DNA from: WTJD01 sp964225175
GTDB taxonomy: Bacteria; Pseudomonadota; Gammaproteobacteria; Xanthomonadales; SZUA-36
Direction: 5' to 3'
Length of the DNA: 63,170 bases
Assembly (NCBI GenBank): GCA_964225175.1
Contig: CAXQNK010000073.1
Coordinates: forward strand, 1-63,170
The position numbers were made by a program, and so were the translations under genes. Position 1 is the stretch's first letter. Every line of letters begins with the position of its first letter. Below, piece after piece: positions 51,481 to 59,089 of the stretch. Below the pieces are notes generated by a model. That model had not been told where the DNA came from. It did not search any database and saw only the letters and a list, made by a program, of their open reading frames with translations.

Positions 51481-52311
51481 TCAGGATGCAGCGCCCTCGA
51501 TCTCCTCGATGAAGCCAAGCAGCAGGCCTGCTGCCTCGGGGGCGAACGCGCTTAAAAAGCCATGCCCCCATTCGGGTTTGTCGATGCGCCGACCGTTGTT
51601 CCAGAGCGCATCGGCGCGCTGAGAGAGTTCCCAACAGTCATCGCCCGGGTTCAGGACAAGCAGCGGATGGGGAATTTCACCGAGCTTCCGCCCATAAGTT
51701 TGCGCGTAGGCGAATGCCGCGCGGTGGCCCCACTCGTAATGATCTCCGGCCCTGAGGTTCTCCGCGAATGAGTCGGCTGCCATTTGCAGGGTCATCCCGG
51801 GCCCGCGATGGGCGAGCACGCGTTGCCACATGATCGAAAAGCGGCTGCCCGCCTCGTCAATCGGCAGCGGTGCATAGGTCTCATCGGCCGCTTGCGCTTC
51901 CTCGGGCGTCATCACCGGCGCAGAAATATTGATCACGGCCACCACCTGCTCCGGACGCTGGCTGGCGGCTTCTACCGCGACCATCGACCCGGTGTGATAG
52001 CCCACGAGGTGCACGGGCCCAACGCCCAGTTGATCCACCACCGCCCACATGGAGCGGGCGTAGTCTTCCAGTGTCACGGGGGGCTCTGCGGGCGGAAGTT
52101 CCGATTCGCCGTGGCCGGGATTGTCCGGTGCGATCACCAGCCGCTCCCCGGCAAGGTAGGGCATGATGTCGGCGAAACTGCGCCCTGACTTGGGACTCAT
52201 GTGCAGGCACACCAGCGCGGGCTTGTCTCCGGGCGCGCCGGCCCGGCGCAGATGCACCTGGCCGAAGGGGCCATCGCAGAATTGCCGGGTCACCCTGGGC
52301 GGCATGCTCAT
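51481..52311 (-). CDS. Alpha/beta hydrolase-fold protein with His at the nucleophile elbow (copy A)
   Basis: The 276-residue cytoplasmic protein has the alpha/beta hydrolase order: oxyanion strand LVCLHMSPKSGRSF, APDNPGHGESELPP, elbow LVGYHTGSMVAVEAA, acid strand LVLNPGDDCWE and a final WGHGFL His. The canonical GxSxG reads G-Y-H-T-G, so the nucleophile position is His106 and the first Ser is two residues beyond the elbow Gly-Thr step (Ser109). It may use another mechanism or be non-hydrolytic. The gene's start overlaps the stop of a secreted paralogue with the same change. Confidence 0.85.
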   Translation of the reverse strand: MSMPPRVTRQFCDGPFGQVHLRRAGAPGDKPALVCLHMSPKSGRSFADIMPYLAGERLVIAPDNPGHGESELPPAEPPVTLEDYARSMWAVVDQLGVGPVHLVGYHTGSMVAVEAASQRPEQVVAVINISAPVMTPEEAQAADETYAPLPIDEAGSRFSIMWQRVLAHRGPGMTLQMAADSFAENLRAGDHYEWGHRAAFAYAQTYGRKLGEIPHPLLVLNPGDDCWELSQRADALWNNGRRIDKPEWGHGFLSAFAPEAAGLLLGFIEEIEGAAS

Positions 52312-53180
52312 TTGCTGTCGAGGAAGTCGCGCAACAGCGCAGCCACCTCAGCGGTGTGAATGTCCAGGAAACCGTGACTCCAGCCGGGCAAGTCGTGCAC
52401 ACGCCCGTTCTGGATCCGCGACGCGGCACGCTGCGTGTATTCATACAGGTCATCCTCCGGGTTCAGCACGAGAATGGGCTGTGACAGCGTGGGCAGAACG
52501 TCCCCGCGAGGATAATTGAAGGCTGCCTGGTGCCCCCACCAGGCCGTCTGGCCACCCCGCAGGTGCTCTGCAAAACTCACCTGGGTGTCTTCCAGGCTCT
52601 GCTTCGGGTCGCGCCAGTGACGCAGTTCCAGCCACAGATCCACCAGGTGCTGACCGTCTTCGTGAAGAGGGCGGGGTGCGAATTCGACTTTCATCGCGGC
52701 GAATTCCTCGGGCGTGAACATGGCGGCGGAGACCAGGACAAGCCGGCGGACCCGGTCGGGCTGCTGGCGCGCCATCTCCATCGCCGTGAGCGAGCCGGTG
52801 TGGTAGCCCATCACGTCCACGGGCCCGGCAACGCCCAACCGGTCCAGCAGGCCGAAGTTCGCGCGCGCGAAATCGGCAATTTCCGGCGGGCTGGCGGGCG
52901 GGTCGGATTCGCCGAAGCCGGGGGTGTCGGGTGCGATGGCGATGCGGTCGCGGCCCATGTCGCGAAGCAGCTTGTCGTAGATGCGCCCTGAGCTGGGGCT
53001 CATGTGCAGACAGATCAGCGGGATTTGGGTCGCGGTGTCGGGTCGCGCGATGCGGTAGTGCATCTGGCCATGGGCATGGACCCCATAGGCCCGGGTGACC
53101 GTGGCTCCGCGTTCCTCAGCGGCCACCGGGGTGCTTAATGCCAGGGTCGATATTAATGTGAACGTCCATCGGGCTGTCAT
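52308..53180 (-). CDS. Secreted alpha/beta hydrolase-fold protein with His at the nucleophile elbow (copy B)
   Basis: The 290-residue paralogue of the next gene carries an N-terminal signal peptide ending PVAA, so this copy is periplasmic while copy A is cytoplasmic. LICLHMSPSSGRIYDKLL, APDTPGFGESDPP, VMGYHTGSLTAMEMA, LVLNPEDDLYEY and WSHGFLDIH match copy A block for block. The elbow again reads G-Y-H-T-G with His127 at the nucleophile position. Conservation of the unusual His in both copies argues that it is functional. The genes overlap by four bases (ATGA). Confidence 0.85.
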   Translation of the reverse strand: MTARWTFTLISTLALSTPVAAEERGATVTRAYGVHAHGQMHYRIARPDTATQIPLICLHMSPSSGRIYDKLLRDMGRDRIAIAPDTPGFGESDPPASPPEIADFARANFGLLDRLGVAGPVDVMGYHTGSLTAMEMARQQPDRVRRLVLVSAAMFTPEEFAAMKVEFAPRPLHEDGQHLVDLWLELRHWRDPKQSLEDTQVSFAEHLRGGQTAWWGHQAAFNYPRGDVLPTLSQPILVLNPEDDLYEYTQRAASRIQNGRVHDLPGWSHGFLDIHTAEVAALLRDFLDSK

Positions 53181-53227
53181 GTCTCATCCCTCGCTGCGGG
53201 CCCCACAGTATAGGCGACCCGGCCGCC

Positions 53228-53992
53228 CTATTCGGGCCTTCGAAATACCATGAAATGCTGTTGCGGCAGGAAATCCCGAGTCCCGACCCAGTCCAGCCCG
53301 ACCGCCTGCATCTCCCGGCGGGCCTGGCGCTCCGTCATCTTGTGGAGCCGCTTGATGGGCACATTCGGGTCCTCACCTCGGTATTCGATCAGGACGAGAC
53401 GGCCACCGGGTTTGAGCGCCTTGGCCATGGCCAGGCCCATTTCCCGCGGGTAGCTGAATTCATGGTAGGCATCCACGAGCAGGATCAGGTCCACCGAGGC
53501 CGGGTCGAGCCGCGGATCGCTCTCGGTGCCCAGCACCGTTTCAATGTTTTTGACCCCCAGCGCCTCTCGCCGAATCTCGACAAGGCTCAGCATTTCAGGC
53601 TGTATGTCGACGGCCAGCACCCGTCCCTCGGGCACCCGTTGTGCCATGGGAAAACTGAAATAACCGGTCCCCGCGCCAATGTCGGCAATCACGTCATCGG
53701 CATCCAGGGGCAGGTTGGCGATCAGTCGGTCGGTGCGTTCTTCGCGCTCGCGCTCAGGCCGCTCCAGCCAGCTTGCACCGAGGTGGCCCATGACATGAGA
53801 GATTTCCCGGCCCATGTAGACTTTGCCGATGCCATCACGACTCGGGGCGCGAAACTCATAGGGATGGAGGGTTGTCGCGGGATCAGTGGGGAGGTGATGG
53901 TCTGCAGCAAGCGCACCGGCGCATCCGCTCATTACACCGGCCAGGAGGACGCCCGTGGCCCGGGCGCTGAACCTGTGACGTCCCGCCGTCAT
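53228..53992 (-). CDS. Exported class I SAM-dependent methyltransferase-like protein
   Basis: The 254 residues start with an export signal that ends in a lipobox-like MSGC (residue Cys about 24), followed by a Rossmann methyltransferase: DVIADIGAGTGYFSFPMAQ (motif I), GRVLAVDIQPEMLSLVEIRREALGVKNIETVLG, PASVDLILLVDAYHEF and KALKPGGRLVLIEYRGED. A cytosolic cofactor (SAM) and an export signal are an odd pair, though similar secreted predictions occur in other proteobacteria. The ATG overlaps the stop of the MHS transporter gene. Alternatively the start lies further in and the protein is cytoplasmic, but no better start is seen. Confidence 0.8.
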   Translation of the reverse strand: MTAGRHRFSARATGVLLAGVMSGCAGALAADHHLPTDPATTLHPYEFRAPSRDGIGKVYMGREISHVMGHLGASWLERPEREREERTDRLIANLPLDADDVIADIGAGTGYFSFPMAQRVPEGRVLAVDIQPEMLSLVEIRREALGVKNIETVLGTESDPRLDPASVDLILLVDAYHEFSYPREMGLAMAKALKPGGRLVLIEYRGEDPNVPIKRLHKMTERQARREMQAVGLDWVGTRDFLPQQHFMVFRRPE

Positions 53993-55260
53993 GCAGGCCT
54001 CGCCAGGGGCTTCAGGGCCGACAGTGCGATCACGCTGATCGCTCCGAGTGCTGCGAGGTACAGGGCTGGCGAGGCGATATCGCCGGTGGACTTGATCAGC
54101 CAGGTGGCGACCATGGGCCCGGTTCCACCGAAAACAGCGAGGGTGATGTTGTAGCCCACGCCAATCGCGGTGTAGCGGTTGTTCACCGGGAAACATTCCA
54201 CCATGAAGGCCGGCAGCGGCCCGCCCATCAGCCCGAACAGCACGGCAAACCACAACTGCGCCAGCAGTGCCTCGATCATGACGCCGTGATCGATGACGAG
54301 GAACAGGGGATACAGCGTAATGGCCATCAGCGCAGTGGCGGTGACCATGACGGGCTTCCTGCCAAAGCGATCGGACAGCCATCCGCCGACGGGAATCATG
54401 ATGACCACGAGTATCATCGCGAGCGTGTTGATCGCCAGGGCATGGTCTACGGCCGGGGTCACGATCTTGGTGAGATAGCTTGGCATCCAGACGAACAGCA
54501 TGTAGAAGCTGGTGGCATAGAGCAGGATGCTGGCGGTAAGCAGCGCGAGTCGCCCCGGCACTTGTTGAAAGACCTCGACCAGGGGGTTACCGCGCTGACT
54601 GTCCGTCGCGGCCGCGGCGGCGTATTCGGGAGACTCTTCCAGGGAGCGGCGCAGCCAGTTGCCCGCAAAAAAGATCACGATGCCGCTCAGAAATGGCAGG
54701 CGCCAGCCCCAGCTGCTCATGGCCTCGTCGCCGAGCATGCCGCCCAGCACGGTGGCGACCAGGGAGCCCAGCAAAATGCCGGCAACCCCCCCGAAGACCG
54801 ACCAGCTGCCCGACACGCCGCGGCGGTTGGCCGGCGCCGTCTCCACGAGGTAGGACATCGAACCGATCAGCTCGCCGCCCACCGAAATACCCTGGATCAA
54901 CCGCAGCAGCACCAGCAGCCCTGCGGCCAGCGCACCCACCTGTGCGTGCACCGGAAGCAGTCCCACGAGCACGGTGGGTATGGCCATCATGGCGATGGAG
55001 AGCTGCAGGGCTTTCTTCCTCCCCATGCGGTCACCGATGTGACCGAAAATGATGCCGCCCAGGGGACGCATAAGGTAGCCGGCGGCAAAGATGCCGTAGG
55101 TGTTGATCAGGCCCGAGAGGGTGTCCTCCTGGGGGAAAAACAATGGCGCCATGATCGGCGCGAGGAAGCCGTAGACCGCGAAGTCATACCATTCAAGGAC
55201 GTTGCCGATGCTGCCAGCGACGACCTGGCGCCGTGAAGATGGATTTGTGACTGCTGTCAT
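53989..55260 (-). CDS. MFS transporter, metabolite:H+ symporter (MHS) family
   Basis: The 423-residue, 12-helix protein has MHS hallmarks: GSIGNVLEWYDFAVYGFLAPIMAPLFFP, RPLGGIIFGHIGDRMGRKKAL (motif A), LRLIQGISVGGELIGSMSYLVETAPANRRG and GGWLSDRFGRKPVMV in the second half. Relatives carry proline/betaine, citrate, shikimate or alpha-ketoglutarate. It is translationally coupled to the exported methyltransferase. Confidence 0.92.
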   Translation of the reverse strand: MTAVTNPSSRRQVVAGSIGNVLEWYDFAVYGFLAPIMAPLFFPQEDTLSGLINTYGIFAAGYLMRPLGGIIFGHIGDRMGRKKALQLSIAMMAIPTVLVGLLPVHAQVGALAAGLLVLLRLIQGISVGGELIGSMSYLVETAPANRRGVSGSWSVFGGVAGILLGSLVATVLGGMLGDEAMSSWGWRLPFLSGIVIFFAGNWLRRSLEESPEYAAAAATDSQRGNPLVEVFQQVPGRLALLTASILLYATSFYMLFVWMPSYLTKIVTPAVDHALAINTLAMILVVIMIPVGGWLSDRFGRKPVMVTATALMAITLYPLFLVIDHGVMIEALLAQLWFAVLFGLMGGPLPAFMVECFPVNNRYTAIGVGYNITLAVFGGTGPMVATWLIKSTGDIASPALYLAALGAISVIALSALKPLARPA

Positions 55261-55288
55261 GATGAGGGTTTCCCTTGTTGTGATCCGA

Positions 55289-55849
55289 CTAGGGTACTCC
55301 CGGAGGGTAACGGAGTTCCAGTTGGGCGCGCGTGAACACCCAGCGATTGACCTCGAGAACGAAATTCCAGCCCGCCGGAATGGTTTCGTAGCATTTCTCT
55401 AATTCAAAGCCCAGTTTTTCGAGTGCGCGATTCGGCGCCGGGTTGGCCGAGGCGGGCTCACAAATCAGGTACTGCAGCGCGAGGGTTTCAAAAAAGTGCG
55501 GCAGGGCGGCAGCCACCATCCGTGTGCCCAGGCCCCGGCGCCGGGCACCGGGCGGCCAAACGTGCAAGTGCAGGCAGGCATCGAGGCCGTACCGGATGGC
55601 ATTCACGTAACAGTGCCCCATTGCCCGCCCCTCGAGCAGAGCAACGAGTACCTCGACGTCCCGCTCGGGCGGGGCCTTGGCAAGTTGCGCGTGTAAACGC
55701 TCGGGGAGGTCTGCCAGCACAGCGATGTCATCGAGATCAATCCCCATGGCCAGCAGGTCCGCGTCGCTGGCCGTGTTCCAGTAAGCGGTAATCAGTGGGA
55801 TTTCACTGCGCCTGAGGGGCCGCACATGCACATTGGGTGGATCATTCAT
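55289..55849 (-). CDS. GNAT-family N-acetyltransferase
   Basis: The 186-residue protein shows the GNAT core: NVHVRPLRRSEIPLITAYW at the start, a long helix, EVLVALLEGRAMGHCYVNAI, the acetyl-CoA loop HLHVWPPGARRRGLGTRMVAAALPHFFE, and ALEKLGFELEKCYETIPAGWNFVLEVNRWVF. The acceptor is unknown. A TATAAT-like element lies about 30 bp before the chosen ATG; an upstream in-frame ATG (55885) would lie inside it. Confidence 0.84.
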   Translation of the reverse strand: MNDPPNVHVRPLRRSEIPLITAYWNTASDADLLAMGIDLDDIAVLADLPERLHAQLAKAPPERDVEVLVALLEGRAMGHCYVNAIRYGLDACLHLHVWPPGARRRGLGTRMVAAALPHFFETLALQYLICEPASANPAPNRALEKLGFELEKCYETIPAGWNFVLEVNRWVFTRAQLELRYPPGVP

Positions 55850-55940
55850 GCCGTTGAGTTGTCGGTGCGCAAACGAGGAAACCATATTATATCCGGCGGT
55901 CGCGTTGCCTTCGGCGGGTCCGCAGACTAAGGTGATGACG

Positions 55941-57116
55941 ATGACTGAGCGTTCAAAACAGGGCAAGACGCGTCCGCTTGATGCCGATGCGGGCATCGAG
56001 ATCACCGCCGAATTCGAACGGTTTGAACAGCGCGACGACATTTTTACGCGCGCTTTCTGGGACTCCGAGGTGCAATCGCCCGCGAGCATGGCTTTTTTTG
56101 ACTCCTATCGCCAGGCGCCCGTGGCGCGCTCCGGTGATGGTTTCGCGCAGCGGGATTTCGCGCTGCGCAATGCGGCTTGGCTGATATCTGACGTGATTTC
56201 TGAGCGCAATGCCAGCGAGGGTGAGCGCGAGGGTTTCCAGGCCTCGATACGCTGCGACACGCCCGTGGCGGAGCAGCGCGTCCCTGTCGATGACCCGCAG
56301 GCGATGGCGCGGGAAATCAAGCGCGTCGCACGCTTTTTCGGAGCTGACCTGGCGGGGGTCACCGATCTGGATGAACGCTGGCTCTATGCTTCTCGGGTCG
56401 ACACCCGGGACTTCAACGCAGCGCCGAACGATCTGCCCGAGGGTCTCGACAGCGTCATCGTTATGGGTCACGAGATGGACGGGGAGTTGGTCGACACCTA
56501 CCCGGCGGCGCTCGGTGGCGCAGCCACGGGGCGTGAGTACAGCCACGAGGCAGCCACGGTGATGCAGGTTGCAGCTTACATTCGCCATCTTGGCTACCAG
56601 GCCATTCCCTCGATGAATGACACCGGGCTGGTGATTCCCTACGCAATCAAGGCCGGCTTGGGCGAATACGCGCGAAACCAGATGGTGATCACGCCGGAGT
56701 TCGGGCCGCGGCTGCGGTTTTCCAAGATCTTTACCGACTTGCCACTGCACCATGACACGCCCCGCACCCCCGGGGTCGCGAGGTTTTGCGACATCTGCAC
56801 CAAGTGCGTCGATGCCTGTCCGGTCAATGCTTTGCCTGGTGGCCCACCCTCGACCGATCGTCCGAACCGCTCAGCGATCAAAGGTGTGAGGAAATGGACT
56901 TCGGATGCGGAAAAGTGCTTTGGTTTCTGGACCAAGCTGGCGTCTGATTGCGCCATTTGCATGCGAGTCTGTCCATTTAATCGGGATTTTCGCCGCCTTG
57001 GCCATCGGCTCTGGCTGCGCCTGGCGCTCTCTCCGTTCAGACGGCTCGCGTTATGGCTGGATCGGAATCGTGGCGGGCGCCTCCGGCCCGCCCAATGGTG
57101 GTCTCGAACCACCTGA
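55941..57116 (+). CDS. Reductive-dehalogenase-like corrinoid/iron-sulfur protein
   Basis: The 391-residue protein resembles the RdhA/QueG superfamily, more like RdhA: KRVARFFGADLAGVTDLDERWLYA, then SVIVMGHEMDGELVDTYPA, ATVMQVAAYIRHLGYQAIPSMNDTGLVIPYAIKAGLGEYARNQMVITPEFGPRLRFSKIFTDLPL. Two cluster motifs follow, FCDICTKCVDACPVNAL and DCAICMRVCPFN, each with the CxxCxxCxxxCP pattern expected for [4Fe-4S]. Respiratory RdhA has a Tat signal and an RdhB anchor gene; neither is present, so this is likely a cytoplasmic form. Family members reduce halogenated compounds with a base-off cobalamin; the actual substrate here is not known. AAGGTG upstream supports the start. Confidence 0.82.
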   Translation: MTERSKQGKTRPLDADAGIEITAEFERFEQRDDIFTRAFWDSEVQSPASMAFFDSYRQAPVARSGDGFAQRDFALRNAAWLISDVISERNASEGEREGFQASIRCDTPVAEQRVPVDDPQAMAREIKRVARFFGADLAGVTDLDERWLYASRVDTRDFNAAPNDLPEGLDSVIVMGHEMDGELVDTYPAALGGAATGREYSHEAATVMQVAAYIRHLGYQAIPSMNDTGLVIPYAIKAGLGEYARNQMVITPEFGPRLRFSKIFTDLPLHHDTPRTPGVARFCDICTKCVDACPVNALPGGPPSTDRPNRSAIKGVRKWTSDAEKCFGFWTKLASDCAICMRVCPFNRDFRRLGHRLWLRLALSPFRRLALWLDRNRGGRLRPAQWWSRTT

Positions 57117-57141
57117 GCGACCCACGCAGACCCCGACCAGC

Positions 57142-58758
57142 ATGAGTTCAGATACACCGAGCGACGCAACGTCCACGCTGCCTGCGAGCAGCAGAGTCCG
57201 TCGTTATTTTCGACAGGCCCGTGCCGTGCGCTCAGGCAATGATTTGGTGGCCCTCAAATGGCTGGCGGAGCGCTGCGTGGCTGCCGCGCCAGAAGAGGCT
57301 GACGGCTGGCGGATGCTGGCCGAGGCGCATGCTCAGCCTGGCCTGGAAGCGGAAGGACTGGAACGCATCCGGGAAGGACTGGAGCATCACCCCGATGATC
57401 TGCAGCTGCGCCTGCAGCGCTGCGGCCTGAATCTGCGGCTCAATCGCCGTGCCGCCTGTCGTGCCGAGGTCGATGAACTACTGCTACGTGATGAACTGGA
57501 CCTGAACGCGCTGCGTCAGCTGGCCGGGTTGCTGGCCTTGCTGGACGACATGGCGGATTCGGTGCCCCTGCACGAACGCATTTGCGAACTGGCACCAGAC
57601 GATCCGCAGCACTGGCTCAGCCTGTCCATGGCTGAGCGAGCCGCGGGCCGACTCGACTCCGCCCGGGCACACGTGGCCGCGGTGCTCGAGCAGGAGCAGC
57701 CGCCGCCGCGGGCTTACTGGTTGATGTCGAGCCTGCGTCGCGCCCGGCCGGAAGATCACATGGTCTTGCGCCTGCGCGCGGCGCTGGAGTCTGATTGGCT
57801 GGCGCCGATGCAGAAGGTATACCTGGCCTATGCCCTGGTCAGCGAATGCGAGGACCTGGGGGACTGGGAGGGTGCCCTGGCCGCGGCCCGCCTGGCTGGT
57901 GAACTGCACAGCGGTTTGCGACCCTGGGACGAGGCTGTGGCCAGGGCGCAGGTCGAGGCCGTATTGGCTTGTCAGGGCGAAGCATTGCTTGATGGTTTCC
58001 GCAGTCTCCGGGCCGCCGATGAGCCGATTTTTATCGTGGGGATGCCGCGCTCAGGCACGACCCTCATCGAGCAGATACTGGGGAGTCACGAGCGGGTGTT
58101 CCCGGCCGGTGAACTCAGGCAGTTTCCCCAGGCGCTGGGCTTGGCGCTCGGGCCTATGGAGGGCCTCGCGCTCTCGCCAGAGCAGATGCCGCGGCTGGGG
58201 CAGCTTGATTTCGAACGACTCGCTGCAGACTACCTGGCCAGCACGCGCCCACGCTGCGGGCACACGGCGCACTTTACCGATAAGCTCCCGATGAATTTCC
58301 TCCACCTGGGCCTGATTGCCCGTGCTTTTCCCGGAGCGCGTTTCATTCATGTCACCCGGCATCCGCTTGCGGTGTGTTGGAGCAACTTCAAAATCCTGTT
58401 CGGTGACGGACATGAATGGTCTTACCGCCTCGAGGACATCGCGCAGTTCTACTTGCTGTACCGGCGGCTGATGAGCCACTGGATCGCTCTCATGCCTGAT
58501 CGTATTCATCGTGTTCATTACGAAGACCTGGTGGCCGATCCGGAGGCCATCACGCGCGGCCTTCTTGACCATTGCGGGTTGCCCTGGCAAGCCGATTGCC
58601 TGGATTTTCACAGGGCATCAGAACCCGTGATTACCGCCAGCGCCGTCCAGGTGCGCCAACCGCTCTACGATGTCGCGGTCGACCAATGGCGAAACTACGC
58701 GAGGGAATTGGAACCGGCTCGGCAAAGTCTGCTGGCCGCCGGCATCCAGGTCGACTGA
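57142..58758 (+). CDS. TPR-repeat sulfotransferase
   Basis: The 538-residue protein has an N-terminal TPR-like solenoid (about residues 20-280, with repeats such as DGWRMLAEAHAQPGLEAEGLERIREGLEHHPDD) and a C-terminal PAPS-dependent sulfotransferase domain. That domain has FIVGMPRSGTTLIEQILGSH (5'-phosphosulfate loop), HFTDKLPMNFLHLGLIARAFPGARFIHVTRHPLAVCWSNF (3'-phosphate binding) and RIHRVHYEDLVADPEAI. It probably sulfates a protein or glycan substrate held by the TPR. It starts 25 bp after the dehalogenase-like gene, with a weak ribosome binding site. Confidence 0.88.
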   Translation: MSSDTPSDATSTLPASSRVRRYFRQARAVRSGNDLVALKWLAERCVAAAPEEADGWRMLAEAHAQPGLEAEGLERIREGLEHHPDDLQLRLQRCGLNLRLNRRAACRAEVDELLLRDELDLNALRQLAGLLALLDDMADSVPLHERICELAPDDPQHWLSLSMAERAAGRLDSARAHVAAVLEQEQPPPRAYWLMSSLRRARPEDHMVLRLRAALESDWLAPMQKVYLAYALVSECEDLGDWEGALAAARLAGELHSGLRPWDEAVARAQVEAVLACQGEALLDGFRSLRAADEPIFIVGMPRSGTTLIEQILGSHERVFPAGELRQFPQALGLALGPMEGLALSPEQMPRLGQLDFERLAADYLASTRPRCGHTAHFTDKLPMNFLHLGLIARAFPGARFIHVTRHPLAVCWSNFKILFGDGHEWSYRLEDIAQFYLLYRRLMSHWIALMPDRIHRVHYEDLVADPEAITRGLLDHCGLPWQADCLDFHRASEPVITASAVQVRQPLYDVAVDQWRNYARELEPARQSLLAAGIQVD

Positions 58759-59086
58759 AGCCACTCCAGGGTGGACCTGCGAACGTGCACACCAGGGCGC
58801 CTGATTCGGTCTTGTTGCCGGTGCGGCGTTGCCTTGTGTTCAACTCGCCCAGTTCAGCAGCAAACGGCCCTCATTGTTGAAGCCGACCGAAGTGTTCGGG
58901 TGTTGACCTTCTCTGTGCCTGAAATGCAAACGCGCGTGAGTTTTCATCGCTGCGCAAACACCTCAAATCAGGCGTAGAGAACGTCGCACCAACTTTTTCT
59001 GAGCTGGCGGGTAAATAGGGACAGGAAACACTGCACCGTTTCCTCATACACATCACCTTTTTGACCCCGCCCCCGGCGGGGTTTTT
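58759..59086. other. Intergenic region with a short inverted repeat
   Basis: No gene is convincing. At 59024-59043 GGAAAC and GTTTCC form a hairpin directly after GTAAATAGGGACA, a layout reminiscent of REP-like sequences that accompany RAYT transposases, but only a single copy is seen and no transposase is near. A terminator closes the region. Confidence 0.4.
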
Positions 59087-59089
59087 TTA
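59063..59089 (+). terminator. Intrinsic terminator
   Basis: CCCCGCC pairs with GGCGGGG across a CCC loop, followed by seven T. It would end plus-strand transcripts coming from the sulfotransferase gene. Confidence 0.88.

Noticed and set aside
55850..55940. Cobalamin riboswitch ahead of the dehalogenase-like gene
   Set aside because: The intergenic space is under 100 bp, far too short for a cobalamin aptamer, and no B12-box-like sequence is seen.
57070..57120. tRNA-like pair of hairpins (GGCGGGC...GCCCGCC and GGTGGT...ACCACC)
   Set aside because: They lie inside and at the end of the dehalogenase-like coding sequence and there is no acceptor stem, anticodon arm or CCA arrangement.
59011..59043. 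REP element or insertion-sequence end
   Set aside because: Only one copy of the hairpin is visible and there is no transposase, second repeat or target duplication in the window.
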